Positions 9,164-18,257 of a stretch of DNA of 64,000 bases are shown here, in pieces (the stretch's first letter is position 1; the number at the start of each line of letters is the position of its first letter). The notes beneath the pieces are model-generated. The model saw only the letters and a program-made list of their open reading frames with translations, was not told where the DNA came from and searched no databases. The translations under genes were made by a program, and so were the position numbers. The stretch comes from Bacillus kwashiorkori (GTDB lineage Bacteria > Bacillota > Bacilli > Bacillales > Caldibacillaceae), in NCBI RefSeq assembly GCF_001375515.1, contig NZ_CTDX01000015.1:453566-517565 (forward strand), given 5' to 3'.

Positions 9164-9198
9164 TAAAAATTTTACTTAACTATTAAAGGTGGTTTTCA

Positions 9199-9843
9199 AT
9201 GAAAACACATTCCTTTTTTAAGGATGAGAGGGGAGCCTTTACTCTTGAGGCTTCTCTCTTATTCCCGATTATTTTAATATTATCGCTTACTGTCGTGTTT
9301 TTCTTTATTGTTCTATATTTACATGCCTCAACATATCACACCGCATCAATGGTTGCCGACCGAATGGTGTATTCGTGGAATAACAGTGATAAAGATATAA
9401 AAACTGCAGAATTCTCTTTATATACTTCGAATCCAAACCATCCGGACGGCCTATATTGGCGTCTTTTTGGGAACAATTTTTTAGATAAATTTGGAATTAA
9501 ACTTTCGAACGATAATGGAACAGTTACTAGAAAGATTAACCGGATTAATTCGATGAACTTATCTAGCGAAAATATTGATGTTCATTTTGATAATACAATT
9601 ACTGGGGGAAAAGTGACTGTTACCGTTCAAAAGTCTATTCATTTACCGAACTACTTTTTAAATTTGTTTGGATTAGACTCTAATGCAGTAGGTTCATCTG
9701 TAACGAAATCAGTGCATGATCCAGTTGAGTTGATTCGTACAACTGATTTTGTTTTTCACTATACTCAAAGGGTGAAGGACTATTTCCAAAATAAGAAAGT
9801 AAAAAGCAAACCGGAGGAAGTGTTTAACAATTTTGCTAACTAA
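9199..9843 (+). CDS. tadE: TadE-like minor pilin, cassette 1
   Basis: 214-residue pseudopilin. The N-terminus KDERGAFTLEASLLFP has a prepilin peptidase-type G with glutamate at +5, then a hydrophobic helix and an extracellular beta-rich domain. A paralogue with nearly the same N-terminus lies at 20375-21037. The two share blocks such as SDPEHPDGLYW / SNPNHPDGLYW and the KINRIN segment. TadE proteins are minor pilins thought to prime or tip the fibre. AAAGGTGG precedes the ATG. The next gene is a TadG-like protein 20 bases on. Confidence 0.8.
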   Translation: MKTHSFFKDERGAFTLEASLLFPIILILSLTVVFFFIVLYLHASTYHTASMVADRMVYSWNNSDKDIKTAEFSLYTSNPNHPDGLYWRLFGNNFLDKFGIKLSNDNGTVTRKINRINSMNLSSENIDVHFDNTITGGKVTVTVQKSIHLPNYFLNLFGLDSNAVGSSVTKSVHDPVELIRTTDFVFHYTQRVKDYFQNKKVKSKPEEVFNNFAN

Positions 9844-9863
9844 CTGGAAGGGGGCAAGAAGGA

Positions 9864-12029
9864 ATGAACTGGTTGAAAAAATTTTTTCATAAGTTTTTTA
9901 TTGATGAGCGTGGAGCAGTTTCCATCTATCTCATTCTTGTCTCCTTAAGTATGTTCTTATTGAGTTCTGTACTAATTGATTTCATGAGAATTAAAGCTGC
10001 TGAGCGACAGAGCGAACGGGCCATTCAAACCGCTTTACGCACATCGATGGCAAATATTGATACAGCTGTTTTTCCTTTCGCAATATTTGGGACTAGTGGA
10101 GATAAATTATCCATTTTTACAGAGACAGTAGAGAAGAACTTAGCGCCAGATTCAGACGAGTACTTCAAATTTATTGACCCACGTTTAGAACAGGTCGTTG
10201 ATTTTTCACCTCTTGATCATAGGACACTTGCAGATGTAGAAGTATTTAAGCATCAAATCATTGATGATATGAAATACCGAGCTCCGATTGAAATAACATT
10301 AGAGATTATAGAGGGATTTAGTAAATTAGCAAGAGGAATGGAACAAGCCTCTTTATATAGTAAAATCGCTAATAAGTTAAATAAACTAGCGAAAGATAGA
10401 CAGAAATCATTGGATAAACTTAGTAGCCATTTAAAAGCTGCCGATGATAATTTAATGTTTCTAGAAGGAAGAATAAATCGATCAGCATCGACATTTCCAG
10501 AGGTTAATAGTTTAGAAGATATTATTAGACATTATCCAATATATGACGAGATAATGAACCCACCAGAAAAAGATGATGAGGATGAGGAAGAAAGCCCATA
10601 TTCAATGGAAGATGCACGGGCTTTTGAGAGAAATGCGGAACGTTTAGTTAATATGTTACAAAATTATGCACGGGAAGCGAAAAAAGAATTAGAAAAAGGT
10701 ATTAGTGATTTAGATGAAGCAAGAGGAATTAATGAAGATATGGCAGAATTAATCGCCGAAAAAGAAGAAGAGTTGGATGAAAGTTACGGAGATGCAAAAG
10801 ACTTGTACGATAACCATGGAAAAAGTGATGAAGATGGTCAGGGGGGTCTTCCCGATGCTGAGGCTAGTATAGAAGAGGCTAACAATACTTTGAAAGATTT
10901 TGTCATTGAAGATTCACATTTTACAGAACTGAAACAATTAATGAATGAAGGGATTGCTTTAATCGATCATGGTAATGAAAACTCGTTATTATATTGGTTA
11001 AATCACTTTCATGATTTAGTGATTAATCTAAATAGTACTTATCAAGCAGGGTTAGTTAATGTAAAAAGCAAGGTGGTCGAAAGCTTAAATAATGCAAGGG
11101 CTAAAGTCACTAGTGCAAAAGATTATTATAAGGCTATACCAAATAAATATTTAGAAGCTGAGGAGGATGAGGAAAAACAGGAAGCAGAGGATCAATTAGA
11201 TAATAACAAGGAAGAATTAGACGAAAATAATGAACCCGCCACAAAACATAACGAATCAGACCTATACAATAGTTTAAAAGATAAGGTGGAGCATTATGAA
11301 GGTCATGAAGCATCTGCACCAAGGGACATACCATTGGATGATGTCAACAAATCAAATGAAGAATCGATGAATTCCATTGACATGATCTTTAAAGGCATTG
11401 GCACTGTACTAAAAGGTGGGAGAAATAAATTATATTTTAATGAGTATGTATTAACCCGCTTTACTAGCCATAACTTTCATGCATCACCCGATGAAATATT
11501 AAAATTTGAAAATAACGAAGTGGAATATATTATTTACGGTATGTCTAATACTACTGCAAACTATTATGCCGCTTTATCAGAAATATTTGCTTTGCGTTTC
11601 GCTGTGAATTTTCTAGAGGCATTTACACAAGTAGAAGTACGAGTAGCCGGTCCTAAAATATTGTGGGCAGCATTAGCATATGCTTTGAAGGAAACATTAT
11701 TTGATTTGAGAGATATTAAGAATGGAAGGGCGATAGATGTATTTGATCGAATTCCATTTAAAATGGACTACAAAGATCACTTAAGACTATTTTTATTAAT
11801 GCATCCAGAAGGAAGTAAAGTACAAAGAACGATGGCTTTAATCGATTATAAATCAGGTGGAACAGATTTGACTACACTAAATACGTATGTCAAAGGGGAA
11901 ATCGAAACATCCATTGATTTATGGTTCCTACCTGGAGTATTAAATATGTTGTCAAAAACAGACCTATTGCCAGGCGATGTGCGAGATGGAAGATTTTACT
12001 TTACGAAAAAAGCACATTTTTCCTATTAA
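9864..12029 (+). CDS. Large TadG-like protein (DUF5702 type), cassette 1
   Basis: 721-residue protein whose N-terminus (FIDERGAVSIYLILVSLSMF) resembles a prepilin/TadG signal and single membrane helix, but position +5 after the glycine is tyrosine, not glutamate. The middle (about residues 160-480) is very charged, lysine/glutamate rich, and probably forms coiled coils. The C-terminal 220 residues contain conserved hydrophobic helices (AALSEIFALRFAVNFLEAF) and a final domain. A paralogue of similar length lies at 21071-23269. TadG-like proteins decorate or anchor Tad pili. It lies between a TadE-like gene and a lipoprotein gene in both cassettes. Confidence 0.7.
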   Translation: MNWLKKFFHKFFIDERGAVSIYLILVSLSMFLLSSVLIDFMRIKAAERQSERAIQTALRTSMANIDTAVFPFAIFGTSGDKLSIFTETVEKNLAPDSDEYFKFIDPRLEQVVDFSPLDHRTLADVEVFKHQIIDDMKYRAPIEITLEIIEGFSKLARGMEQASLYSKIANKLNKLAKDRQKSLDKLSSHLKAADDNLMFLEGRINRSASTFPEVNSLEDIIRHYPIYDEIMNPPEKDDEDEEESPYSMEDARAFERNAERLVNMLQNYAREAKKELEKGISDLDEARGINEDMAELIAEKEEELDESYGDAKDLYDNHGKSDEDGQGGLPDAEASIEEANNTLKDFVIEDSHFTELKQLMNEGIALIDHGNENSLLYWLNHFHDLVINLNSTYQAGLVNVKSKVVESLNNARAKVTSAKDYYKAIPNKYLEAEEDEEKQEAEDQLDNNKEELDENNEPATKHNESDLYNSLKDKVEHYEGHEASAPRDIPLDDVNKSNEESMNSIDMIFKGIGTVLKGGRNKLYFNEYVLTRFTSHNFHASPDEILKFENNEVEYIIYGMSNTTANYYAALSEIFALRFAVNFLEAFTQVEVRVAGPKILWAALAYALKETLFDLRDIKNGRAIDVFDRIPFKMDYKDHLRLFLLMHPEGSKVQRTMALIDYKSGGTDLTTLNTYVKGEIETSIDLWFLPGVLNMLSKTDLLPGDVRDGRFYFTKKAHFSY

Positions 12030-12051
12030 TAATACAACGGGGGTATTCAAA

Positions 12052-12702
12052 TTGAAGAAAATAGTCGTTATAGCTTTTACAATCTTTTCATTACTTTTAC
12101 TCGCATCCTGTAGTGATAAAAAGGAAGAATCAAAAGGGAATAAAGATATCGATGTAGTAGAAGCAAACAAACCAGCAAATGGAAATAATAAAAATAATGA
12201 TTCGAATAATGAAGGGGAGAACGATAAGAAAAAAAATAGTGGGGGTGGAGAGGACAAAAATACTGATTTTCCACCTAACCAAGACAATTTGAAAATTGGT
12301 GATACAGCGGAAATAAAAACAACTGTCAACCATTTCGAGGCAACAATCAAATCGATTAAATTAGCCGATAAGTTCAATGATCATACACCTAATGATGAGC
12401 AATTTATTCTTGTAGACGTTCTATTTAAAAATTTAAGTGATGAGGAATTAGCTTTATCGGAAGCTAGTGGATATTTTAAAGTTCATGAAACAATGGAACG
12501 ATCAGGGACTAGTGAAATTTCCGCAGCATTAGGTTCAGATAAGTTCAACGGAAATCTAAAAGCCGGAGAATCAATGGAGGGTACAATGGTTTTTGATTAC
12601 CGAAAATTAGATGAGTATTTATTAGTTGCAGGGACAACATTATCTGACTTGAACATGATGAACCGGGCGATATGGAAATTCACGAATGAAGAGGTTCAAT
12701 AA
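12052..12702 (+). CDS. Lipoprotein with DUF4352/DUF5068-like domain, cassette 1
   Basis: 216-residue lipoprotein. The signal ends in the lipobox LLAS-C at about residues 17-21. A long low-complexity linker rich in N, K, E and D follows, then a C-terminal beta-sandwich-like domain starting LKIGDTAEIKTTVNHFEATIKSI. This resembles the DUF4352/DUF5068 lipoproteins of Bacilli; the function is unknown. TTG 12052 is preferred because GGGGGT precedes it and it gives a proper signal peptide. An upstream GTG-type frame overlaps the previous gene. A paralogue occupies the same place in cassette 2 (23300-23977). Confidence 0.75.
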   Translation: MKKIVVIAFTIFSLLLLASCSDKKEESKGNKDIDVVEANKPANGNNKNNDSNNEGENDKKKNSGGGEDKNTDFPPNQDNLKIGDTAEIKTTVNHFEATIKSIKLADKFNDHTPNDEQFILVDVLFKNLSDEELALSEASGYFKVHETMERSGTSEISAALGSDKFNGNLKAGESMEGTMVFDYRKLDEYLLVAGTTLSDLNMMNRAIWKFTNEEVQ

Positions 12703-12875
12703 ACTTTGAATAAATTAAAGCTATGTAACAAGTCATTACTGCCTGATTTGACTATTTCAGTCTTATTCATGAAGCAGTAGTGGAGGAAAATAAATAGATT
12801 CAGACAGACATTATTAGCCATCAAGGCTATTTGAGTGGAATAAAAGAATGTGGAATATAGGGGGGATCGAGAAAA

Positions 12876-13448
12876 TTGATAAATTTTTTAAAGAAAAATG
12901 ACTCGGGTAGTATGACTTTAGAAGCTGCTTTAACGATCCCTATTTTTCTAGCATTTGTATTATTTCTCGCCAGTATGATTAGAATATCTGTTGCGGATAT
13001 GGCATTAGATCGGGCAGTTTCTGAGACTGGTGAAGCAATTACTGCAAATGCTTATCCAGTAGCACTAGCAAAAAATGCGGCACAGGAAACAATGGACAAT
13101 TATTTTAAAGAAAATCCAGGTCAGAGGAAATTTGTTGACGGAGTAACAGAAATGTTTACCGAGATTATGGATTTTCTAGATATAAATATTACGATTGATG
13201 ATGTAATGGGAGCCATTACTGGAGAAATATTGACACCGATCGTGAAAAATAGATATGAGGAAATTACTGGTGGGAGCAATTTATTTAAACCTAACAAGTT
13301 TGAAGTAGATGTTCACTATACTAGTGGTATTAATGGGGCAATTGAAATAACTGGTACTGCTGAAATAAAGCTGTTTGTTCCGTTTATTGAAACTAAAGTA
13401 ACACTAAAAAAACGTACTTATGAGGGATTTTGGTCTGTAGTTAGTTAA
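12876..13448 (+). CDS. Second TadE-like minor pilin, cassette 1
   Basis: 190-residue pseudopilin starting at TTG with GGGGGGATC ahead. Its N-terminus DSGSMTLEAALTIPIF gives G followed by SMTLE, so glutamate stands at +5, then a hydrophobic helix. The C-terminal region FVPFIETKVTLKKRTYEGFWS is closely mirrored by the paralogue at 24262-24840 (YIPFVDYSIYLKKRAHEGLWS). It differs clearly from the first TadE-like protein. A 173-base gap without a visible gene separates it from the lipoprotein gene. Confidence 0.75.
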   Translation: MINFLKKNDSGSMTLEAALTIPIFLAFVLFLASMIRISVADMALDRAVSETGEAITANAYPVALAKNAAQETMDNYFKENPGQRKFVDGVTEMFTEIMDFLDINITIDDVMGAITGEILTPIVKNRYEEITGGSNLFKPNKFEVDVHYTSGINGAIEITGTAEIKLFVPFIETKVTLKKRTYEGFWSVVS

Positions 13449-13471
13449 AGTATTTTTTAGGTGGTGATTTC

Positions 13472-13993
13472 TTGATAGAATATATTCCTTTTGGCTTCCT
13501 TTTTGTTTTTATCCTTGTTGCGTTTTATTTTGATATTCGAACTTACAAAATACCTAATTGGCTAACTGTCACGGGAATGGCGGTCGGTTTATTATCACAC
13601 CTAATCATATTTAAAATAGCAGGGTTAATGGATGCTGGATTAGGTTTACTAGTGGGTGGTGGAGTTACCGTTTTATTATATTTATTTAGAGCAATTGGTG
13701 GTGGGGATGTAAAGTTATTTGCAGCAATTGGAGCGCTATCAGGTGTGGAATTTGTGTTGTATGCGTTAATGTATTCGATTATTTTTGCAGGAATAATTGC
13801 ATTAATCATTTTATTATTTACGAAGACTATTCTTATCAAATTATTAAACACGTTTTGGGCATATATGAAATCTATTAAGACGAAAAGTATGTCTGAATTA
13901 GATCATTTTAAAAAAAATCAAGCGACAAAGTTCCCGTTTATGTATGCTGTTTTACCGGGTGTTGTTACAGCATTTGTTTATGTCATTTTGTGA
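13472..13993 (+). CDS. tadV: Prepilin peptidase TadV/CpaA (A24 family)
   Basis: 173-residue aspartic membrane protease that cleaves Flp and TadE prepilin leaders. The first catalytic aspartate is in FDIRTYKIPNWL and the second in the GGGDVKLFAA motif (the G-x-G-D signature). Several hydrophobic helices surround both. It lacks the methylase domain, as is normal for TadV. TTG start with AGGTGGTG in front. Because it is the only A24 peptidase in the window, it probably processes pilins from both cassettes. Confidence 0.9.
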   Translation: MIEYIPFGFLFVFILVAFYFDIRTYKIPNWLTVTGMAVGLLSHLIIFKIAGLMDAGLGLLVGGGVTVLLYLFRAIGGGDVKLFAAIGALSGVEFVLYALMYSIIFAGIIALIILLFTKTILIKLLNTFWAYMKSIKTKSMSELDHFKKNQATKFPFMYAVLPGVVTAFVYVIL

Positions 13994-14052
13994 TGGTCCA
14001 GTTTGGTTGGATAACAGATTTATAGTTTCTTGAATAAAGGGGAGGTTCAACT

Positions 14053-15681
14053 TTGAAACATACAATTTATCAGTTGGAATATGATTTTGCTTCAAGTAAC
14101 GGGCAATTTATGGTTTTCCATAAAAAAGAAAACAATCCATTAACAACGAAAGATTTATCCAACCTGCAAATTCGCATGATTGAATCTAATCAGATCCCCC
14201 GGTTATTACCGATGCGTATCGATGAAATTGATTTTAATGTAAAAATCAATTATAACATTCAATCGAAGCGAATGCTCCGATTATATATAAAAGAAAGACC
14301 ACTTACAATGGAGGAGTACTACCTTCTATTTTTAAATATGATAAAAGTGTTAGAAGATAGCAATATATATATGCTAAAAGAGGAAAATTATTTAATTAAT
14401 GAAGAGTTAATTTATGTCGGAAAAGATATTAATGATGTGTATTTAACCTATGTTCCAGTTGAAAAGATAAATCGAAATCGAACCATTTTAGAAGATTTAC
14501 GGCAATTGATGATTGATATTGCAGGTGAAGTTCACGGTTTAGATGGAAATAGTTTTAAAATGATTTTAAACTATATTAAATCTAGCGGTTTTAGTATAGC
14601 TGGGATAAAAGAAATATTAATTGGTTTGCATTCGAATCAACCAATGGGGCAAGTGCAAATGGAACATGCACCATTAAATAACCAATTTAGTTATCAACAA
14701 GGGCAGCATCAGCCTATCAAACTACAAGAGACTAAATCGACTGAGGAAGTACCACCAAGCTATGAAGACTTAATGAAACAAAAGCAAAAGCAAAAAAAGA
14801 AAAAACAAGCGGTCAAGAAAATGCCATTGCCACCACTTACTTCAAGAGAAGGTACATATTTATTTGCAGCAATTGCTTTATTTTCTGCCATTATATGGAA
14901 AGTTTACTTAGAATTTTCTAATACTATTATGTTAGTTATTTCTTCTGTCTCCACAGTAGCCTTCATTGCACTTGGCTTTATCTATTGGAAAATTTGGCGA
15001 CCAGGTGTGAAGCGTGAAATTATTAAGGTGGATATGGAAGAGGAGAGTACGGAAACGGTGGATAATACAAAAAATAAGTCTGCAAAGCAAGAAGTTGCTG
15101 TCTCGCACCAATATGCTTATAACTACCCGCAAGTATCTAGTAAAACAGTAAGTAATCCGATAAACCCATTCCCGCAATCACAAAATTATGGGAATGTACA
15201 ACAAGAAAATGCATTCATAAACAAGCAAAATCAAAATAACCATTCTTGGCAAGACCAAAATATGGGAACTTCCTTTAACCAATCATTTATGCAGCCACAA
15301 CTGCCGCTAAGTGATGAAACGATTTTATTAGAAGATGACATGGACCAGATAAATGCGAATGGAATCAGTTTTAAAAGACCTTCCTTAGAAATAAATAGGC
15401 AAGGGAAAATAGAAAGAGTTATGATTGATGAGGATCATTTCATTATCGGAAGGCATACATCTGGGGTTCATTATCAAGAATCAGCTACAGGAGTTTCTCG
15501 ACTTCACTTAGAGTTTATTAAAATTGATGAAAATTGTGGCGTAAAAGATTTAGGTTCGAAAAACGGTTCCAAATTAAACGACAAGCAAATGGTTCCTTAT
15601 AAAATATATGCATTAAAGGACAATGACAAAATAAAAATCGGTAGTGTAACTTATACATTTAAATGGAGTAAGGAAGTATGA
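14053..15681 (+). CDS. FHA-domain membrane protein with N-terminal DUF6382-like domain
   Basis: 542-residue protein. The first 190 residues form an alpha/beta domain of the DUF6382 type. A lysine-rich segment and two membrane helices follow (YLFAAIALFSAIIWKVYL; MLVISSVSTVAFIALGFIYW). A Q/N-rich linker leads to a C-terminal FHA domain: FIIGRHTSGVHYQE, then GVSRLHLEF and KDLGSKNGSKLNDK carry the phosphothreonine-binding G-R, S-R-H/L and N-G positions. FHA domains read Ser/Thr phosphorylation, here presumably by the kinase two genes downstream. Its stop codon overlaps the PP2C start (ATGA), so the two are translationally coupled. Confidence 0.85.
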   Translation: MKHTIYQLEYDFASSNGQFMVFHKKENNPLTTKDLSNLQIRMIESNQIPRLLPMRIDEIDFNVKINYNIQSKRMLRLYIKERPLTMEEYYLLFLNMIKVLEDSNIYMLKEENYLINEELIYVGKDINDVYLTYVPVEKINRNRTILEDLRQLMIDIAGEVHGLDGNSFKMILNYIKSSGFSIAGIKEILIGLHSNQPMGQVQMEHAPLNNQFSYQQGQHQPIKLQETKSTEEVPPSYEDLMKQKQKQKKKKQAVKKMPLPPLTSREGTYLFAAIALFSAIIWKVYLEFSNTIMLVISSVSTVAFIALGFIYWKIWRPGVKREIIKVDMEEESTETVDNTKNKSAKQEVAVSHQYAYNYPQVSSKTVSNPINPFPQSQNYGNVQQENAFINKQNQNNHSWQDQNMGTSFNQSFMQPQLPLSDETILLEDDMDQINANGISFKRPSLEINRQGKIERVMIDEDHFIIGRHTSGVHYQESATGVSRLHLEFIKIDENCGVKDLGSKNGSKLNDKQMVPYKIYALKDNDKIKIGSVTYTFKWSKEV

Positions 15682-16607
15682 CTTTACATTGGCAGGTGGG
15701 ATTAACGACAGATAAAGGTCCCGTCCGGGAAAGAAATGAAGACTTTTTACTATTTCGAGTGAAGGAAAATCGGAAAGGAAAACAAATTGCAATAGCAGTC
15801 GTTGCAGATGGAATGGGCGCGTATAAAGTTGGAGACGTTGCCAGTTACATTGCCATTGATGCCATTCAAAAATGGTGGGAAAAAAGAAGTGGAAAATTGT
15901 TAAAAACAGAAAATCCTATAGAAATAGCGAAAATAGAACTAACGGAATTAATTTATCGAGTAAATAAAGAATTAATCCATAATGCAAAGCGGGATAAAGT
16001 AAAACTAGGAACAACCATTTCTATCATTTTGTTTTTTGAGGGAAATTATTTTATTTGCCACATAGGTGATACGAGAATTTATCGTCTTGTTGGAATAAAT
16101 TCCGGCTTTCAAAATTTTTTCCGCAAGCAACAAACAATAGACATGGAAGATGAGGAAATGCTTCATCAAACGATTTCACTAGAAGAAGAACCAGTAATCT
16201 TTCAATTGACGACGGACCATTCTTGGGTTCAAGATCAAATTAATAAGGGATTGCTCTCTGTTGAAGCGGCTGAACACCATCCAAAGAAAAATGTGTTATT
16301 ACAATGTCTCGGTATTAATCAAAATATTAATCCGTATTTTCATGTAGGCACATATGATCCAAATGATATTTTTATCTTATGTACGGATGGATTTTATTCT
16401 GTCTTTCCAGAACAGCAATTAATAGAGACAATTAAAGCATTGGAACAAAAATATACGAATTTACAACCAGTAACAGATGAAATGGTTAAAATGGCTGAAA
16501 GTCTGGGCACTACTGATAATATAACAGTTTTGCTAATAAGAAACATGTACGCTCCGTCGGAAAATTTATACAAACGGCGGGGGTTAAAGGCTTTGTTTTT
16601 CAAATGA
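15678..16607 (+). CDS. PP2C-type Ser/Thr protein phosphatase
   Basis: 309-residue metal-dependent phosphatase. PP2C motifs in order: RERNEDFLL, VVADGMGAYKVGDVAS (metal-binding D-G-M-G), GTTISIILF, ICHIGDTRIYRL, LCTDGF and GTTDNITVLL. No membrane segment is evident, so it is probably cytoplasmic. It overlaps the FHA gene by four bases and is followed by the kinase 27 bases on. The likely job is to remove phosphates placed by that kinase on FHA or Tad components. This is inference from gene order. Confidence 0.92.
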   Translation: MTLHWQVGLTTDKGPVRERNEDFLLFRVKENRKGKQIAIAVVADGMGAYKVGDVASYIAIDAIQKWWEKRSGKLLKTENPIEIAKIELTELIYRVNKELIHNAKRDKVKLGTTISIILFFEGNYFICHIGDTRIYRLVGINSGFQNFFRKQQTIDMEDEEMLHQTISLEEEPVIFQLTTDHSWVQDQINKGLLSVEAAEHHPKKNVLLQCLGINQNINPYFHVGTYDPNDIFILCTDGFYSVFPEQQLIETIKALEQKYTNLQPVTDEMVKMAESLGTTDNITVLLIRNMYAPSENLYKRRGLKALFFK

Positions 16608-16634
16608 TGGGTGGTTTTTAAAGGGGGGAGAAAA

Positions 16635-17717
16635 ATGGCATTACAAATAATCGAATTAAAAGAAAAGGAAATCCTCCGATCTCGGTATGAAATTATTCGT
16701 TTTCATGCGCAAGGAGGTATGTCAAAGGTTTATTTAGCAAGAGATTTAGTAAAGCCAACATTGCAATGGGCTGTTAAAGTTACTCATACGAGTCACCCCC
16801 TTTTTAAGCGAATAGTTCAGGAAGCAAAAATATTAAGTGAACTAGACTATCCTGCGATCCCAAAAATTGCTGATTTTTTTACGTCCAATGATGGACAGCT
16901 TTTTTATTTAGTACAGGAATTTTTAGATGGGAGGACATTGCTTTCCTTCATTAAGGAGGAGCCTTTATCCTTTGCGAAACTGTTAGATTTTTCAGTTCAA
17001 ATATGTGACTGCCTAGCATATCTTCATAATATGAAACCTGAGCCCATTGTCTATCGGGATTTGAAGCCGGGGAATATTATCGTCAACGAGAATAATCAAA
17101 TAAAACTTGTAGACTTTGGGATTGCTCGTAAATTTAGAGAGGAACAACTGCATGATACCGTGAAAATTGGAACAGTGGGGTTTGCTGCCCCTGAACAGTT
17201 CGAACGAAAACAAACGGATCAGCGGACTGATATTTTCTCTCTTGGAGCAATGCTTTATTATATTTTGTCGGGTGGAAAATATGTATATATAGCGCAAAAG
17301 CCAATAGAAAACTTTTGCCCAGATTTACCAAAGGAATTTGTCAATTGCTTAAATAAAATGGTTCAATTAAATCCAGAACAACGGCCTAATAGTATTAATG
17401 ATGTGAAATTATGTTTCTTAGAAATAGCTGAACAAAGAGAAAAAAACGAGGCAATAATTATTAGAAAACATGAAGGAAAAGAAGAGGAAATGATAAGTGG
17501 GCAAATTTCATCTTTATCATTTGAAGAAAATGGTAAGCCTGATATTCCGGAACAACTAATTTCCGACATAAAAGCAGGAACGGCAAAAAAGCAATCAGCT
17601 AAACCGGAAATGATCGGAAAAGGGAAACATAAGCATCAGAAGTCTAGCTTAATATTGTTAAGTATCGTTTTAGTTAGTGCAATAATTTATGTAGCCTTGT
17701 TATTTATTGACTTTTAA
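16635..17717 (+). CDS. Membrane-anchored Ser/Thr protein kinase (PknB type)
   Basis: 360-residue Hanks-type kinase. The glycine loop AQGGMSKVYLARD, the ATP lysine in WAVKVTH, the catalytic loop YRDLKPGNI, the DFG in KLVDFGIAR and the GTVGFAAPEQF activation segment are all present, so it should be active. A C-terminal membrane helix (SLILLSIVLVSAIIYVALLF) ends the protein with almost no outer domain, so no PASTA repeats. ATG 16635 is preceded by AAGGGGGGAG; the earlier ATG 16611 lacks a good site. It is the last gene of the Tad operon, closed by a terminator. Confidence 0.9.
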   Translation: MALQIIELKEKEILRSRYEIIRFHAQGGMSKVYLARDLVKPTLQWAVKVTHTSHPLFKRIVQEAKILSELDYPAIPKIADFFTSNDGQLFYLVQEFLDGRTLLSFIKEEPLSFAKLLDFSVQICDCLAYLHNMKPEPIVYRDLKPGNIIVNENNQIKLVDFGIARKFREEQLHDTVKIGTVGFAAPEQFERKQTDQRTDIFSLGAMLYYILSGGKYVYIAQKPIENFCPDLPKEFVNCLNKMVQLNPEQRPNSINDVKLCFLEIAEQREKNEAIIIRKHEGKEEEMISGQISSLSFEENGKPDIPEQLISDIKAGTAKKQSAKPEMIGKGKHKHQKSSLILLSIVLVSAIIYVALLFIDF

Positions 17718-17732
17718 TATTTTCTTAAGAAG

Positions 17733-17757
17733 AACACCAGATTTAGGTGTTTTTTCA
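17733..17757 (+). terminator. Terminator of the Tad operon
   Basis: Arms AACACC and GGTGTT followed by TTTTTTCATTTTTTTC, 15 bases after the kinase stop codon. Confidence 0.75.
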
Positions 17758-17818
17758 TTTTTTTCTTGAAAAAATTCATGTATGATTGTTGTACAAAATA
17801 GTAAAAGGATGGAAAACA

Positions 17819-18118
17819 ATGAATACATGGACGAAAAACGATTTTGATTATAATTTAAATAGTGGCAAGAAAGGTGCGTTTTATTTATATACCCCATTAT
17901 GTGGTACGTGCCAAATTGCTAGTAAAATGTTGCAAGTAGTTATGGAAATCAATCCAAATTTACTTATTGGAAAAGCAGACTTAAATTACATACCAAATAT
18001 TGCAACCGAGTATGAAATTGAAAGTGTACCGTGTCTAATCTTGTTTAATGAAGGGAAAGTAAAGGGAAAAATATATGCCTTTCAATCAGTCCCTTATTTA
18101 TTGGAAAAACTCCGCTAA
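17819..18118 (+). CDS. yusE: Thioredoxin-like protein YusE
   Basis: 99-residue thioredoxin-fold protein with the C-G-T-C redox motif in TPLCGTCQIASKML and the cis-proline region ESVPCLILF. The thioredoxin W-C-G-P-C motif is absent, so it is not a housekeeping thioredoxin. GGATGG precedes ATG 17819. In B. subtilis yusE lies directly between yusD and yusF. Here it is split from yusF by the Tad locus and from yusD by an MFS gene. Confidence 0.8.
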   Translation: MNTWTKNDFDYNLNSGKKGAFYLYTPLCGTCQIASKMLQVVMEINPNLLIGKADLNYIPNIATEYEIESVPCLILFNEGKVKGKIYAFQSVPYLLEKLR

Positions 18119-18257
18119 GAAACAACTATTTACTTTTTCAACGCTTAAATTATTGAAAAAATTATAAAATGAATTTTTCTAAAGGCTATTTACTTTTTCG
18201 AAAAATCTCGCTAATATATTTAGGGATTCGAAATAAATAAAGGCGGGGAATGGATAA

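Noticed and set aside
4785..17717. Type II secretion, competence pilus or ESX system instead of Tad
   Set aside because: TadA-type ATPase, paired TadB/TadC, short TadV peptidase and Flp pilin identify Tad. There is no ComG-like pseudopilin set, no EssC-type ATPase and no WXG100 protein.
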